Source: Clostridia bacterium
GTDB taxonomy: Bacteria > Bacillota > Clostridia > Oscillospirales > Acutalibacteraceae
Direction of reading: 5' to 3'
NCBI GenBank assembly: GCA_017519685.1
Contig: JAFWRV010000118.1
Location: forward strand, 1-6,575
Length of the DNA stretch: 6,575 nt
The position numbers and the translations under genes are program-made. Shown here one piece after another: positions 5,701 to 6,575 of this stretch (positions within the stretch are counted from its first letter, which is position 1; every line of letters begins with the position of its first letter). Below the pieces are notes generated by a model. It was not told where the DNA came from and ran no database searches. It worked only from the letters and a program-made list of their open reading frames with translations.

Positions 5701-5764
5701 GAGCGCAGAAAAATATAATCCGGAGCGCAGCGACCCGAAATTATTCATTATCAATTATTCATTA
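5701..5764. repeat. Short direct repeats in the 3' intergenic segment
   Basis: GAGCGCAG occurs at 5701-5708 and 5723-5730, and AATTATTCATTA occurs at 5739-5750 and 5753-5764 (perfect 12-mers with a 14-nt period). The segment has no open frame of note. Comparable GAGCGCAGCGA plus ATTATTCATT strings recur, as I recall, between genes of gut Clostridia, so this may be a copy or remnant of a dispersed intergenic repeat. That origin is inference; the repeats themselves are seen. Confidence 0.5.
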
Positions 5765-5803
5765 AAAAACAGTTTCACAGTGACAACTGTGAAACTGTTT
5801 TTT
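5764..5803. terminator. Bidirectional Rho-independent terminator between convergent genes
   Basis: A perfect 18-bp stem (arms 5764-5781 and 5786-5803) with a GACA tetraloop has six A at the left base and six T at the right base, so a U tract is produced on either strand. It lies 69 nt past the membrane protein stop and 36 nt past the minus-strand stop at 5839, and can serve both converging units. Confidence 0.9.
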
Positions 5804-5838
5804 CTATCTGTCTGTTTTTCGCTTAAATGCGAACGCCC

Positions 5839-6575
5839 TCACACAAAAGCGGATTTGTAAGCGTCGGCATAAATTGAAATTGTATCTTCTTTGGTGATAT
5901 CCGTATAGTAAAGTGTTCCGTCCTCGAACTCGTGAATCTTGTCGTAATCTGATTTCTTTGCCCGCGAAACTTTGTTTTTGAATTCCGTGATTGCCGCCGA
6001 CCCTGCTTTGAATATGCTGTCGTCACGTGTGATTTCATCGTTCTTCAGCTGAACACAGACGAAATAAGTTATGCTGCCGTCCGCGTCAAACGCTATCCAG
6101 CATCTTGTGTTCTGACTCTGGATTGCGTAGGTGTTTTTGTCAACGGTCACAAACTCAAGAAATTCAACCGCTTTTTCTTCCCCGGCTGTTTCAACCGAAT
6201 ATGAGCATCTGAACGAATCGGACCTCTTGTCATATTCAGCCGTCAGGGTTTCCGTAATCTGCTCGTCAACAAACTTCAGCGTTTTTTCTTTTTCATTTCC
6301 CGAATAGACAACCGATTTACCTCCGGCGTCCGTTTCGAAAACGGAGGGGGCGCTGTCCGCAGTCAGGGAATCGTCAAAACGGTCTGTGATGTCGAGCTTC
6401 TGAAATACAAACGGTTCAAAAGCGGAGTAGATATAATCCTTGTCAAGGAAATAATTATCGGGATTATCAGCAATAAGACGGTCATTCTGACATTTTTCAA
6501 GGATGTTGACTTTTGTCTTAAGCGATGTCAGAACACTGTTGTATCTCGAGCGTGCGCCCTGAAACGTTTTATCGG
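5839..6575 (-). CDS. C-terminal part of an unrecognised protein (5' end beyond the window)
   Basis: The minus-strand frame ending at TGA 5839-5841 has no stop up to the window edge, giving 244 visible residues with the N-terminus missing. A GTG codon at 6150 could be mistaken for a start, but the frame upstream of it has ordinary protein composition, so the gene surely begins outside. The visible part is soluble, mixed alpha/beta and rich in Lys, Asp, Glu, Ser and Thr, without a membrane helix. It includes an N-terminal helical, possibly coiled stretch (RYNSVLTSLKTKVNILEKC), two cysteines about 20-60 residues before the middle-to-late strand region (CSYSVET, TRCWIAFDADGS), and an aromatic, strand-like C-terminus. 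The composition resembles exported or lipoprotein-type proteins of Clostridia whose signal sequence would lie off the window, but that is a guess. It converges with the plus-strand unit and shares its terminator. Confidence 0.75.
   Translation of the reverse strand, partial: DKTFQGARSRYNSVLTSLKTKVNILEKCQNDRLIADNPDNYFLDKDYIYSAFEPFVFQKLDITDRFDDSLTADSAPSVFETDAGGKSVVYSGNEKEKTLKFVDEQITETLTAEYDKRSDSFRCSYSVETAGEEKAVEFLEFVTVDKNTYAIQSQNTRCWIAFDADGSITYFVCVQLKNDEITRDDSIFKAGSAAITEFKNKVSRAKKSDYDKIHEFEDGTLYYTDITKEDTISIYADAYKSAFV

Noticed and set aside
5739..5764. Possible start of a CRISPR array
   Set aside because: There are only two 12-bp copies separated by 2 bp, with no spacers and no cas genes.
5839..6150. 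Complete 103-aa gene starting at GTG 6150
   Set aside because: The frame stays open upstream to the window edge with ordinary coding composition, so this is only the 3' part of a larger gene.

Overview
The window reads as chromosomal DNA of an uncultured or gut-type Firmicute, probably Clostridia (Oscillospiraceae/Ruminococcaceae-like). The evidence is a GC content that looks to be in the mid-40s by eye, strong AAGGAG/AGGAGG ribosome binding sites, A/T-rich sigma-A-type promoters, U-tract hairpin terminators, and families typical of that class: a YqeG-type HAD phosphatase, a CmpB-type (PF06541) membrane protein, and a Firmicutes-type HD protein. This placement is inference; there is no rRNA or marker gene in the window.

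Layout. Positions 4-30 hold a strong hairpin at the left edge. A two-gene minus-strand unit follows (2098 to 39): a secreted PHP-domain metal-dependent hydrolase-like protein, then a cytosolic YqeG-family HAD phosphatase joined to it by an ATGA overlap. About 200 bp of divergent promoter DNA (2099-2301) separates this from a plus-strand run of five genes. These are an HD-domain phosphohydrolase-like protein (2302-2808), a CmpB-like polytopic membrane protein starting at TTG (2805-3746, TTGA overlap), an SDR oxidoreductase (3781-4554), a permuted NlpC/P60-like papain-fold protein (4588-5142), and a small four-helix membrane protein of unknown family (5177-5695). Gaps in the run are -4, 34, 33 and 34 nt, so it is probably one transcription unit. 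A hairpin with a U tract overlaps the stop codon of the fourth gene and may trim expression of the fifth.

An intergenic segment (5696-5838) contains short direct repeats and a perfect 18-bp-stem bidirectional terminator. On its right, the minus-strand 3' end of a larger gene (5839 to beyond 6575) runs off the window. It is open in frame all the way to the edge (244 codons visible) and I do not recognise it.

How the genes fit together: the left unit pairs an exported PHP protein with a cytosolic HAD phosphatase. The right unit mixes a putative metal-dependent phosphohydrolase, two membrane proteins, a dehydrogenase and a papain-fold enzyme. No single pathway is evident. The tight coupling of the HD and CmpB-like genes is the strongest hint of a functional pair. 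I see no CRISPR array, insertion sequence, tRNA, rRNA or phage gene. No defence system or other clearly new multi-gene system can be claimed from the sequence alone.
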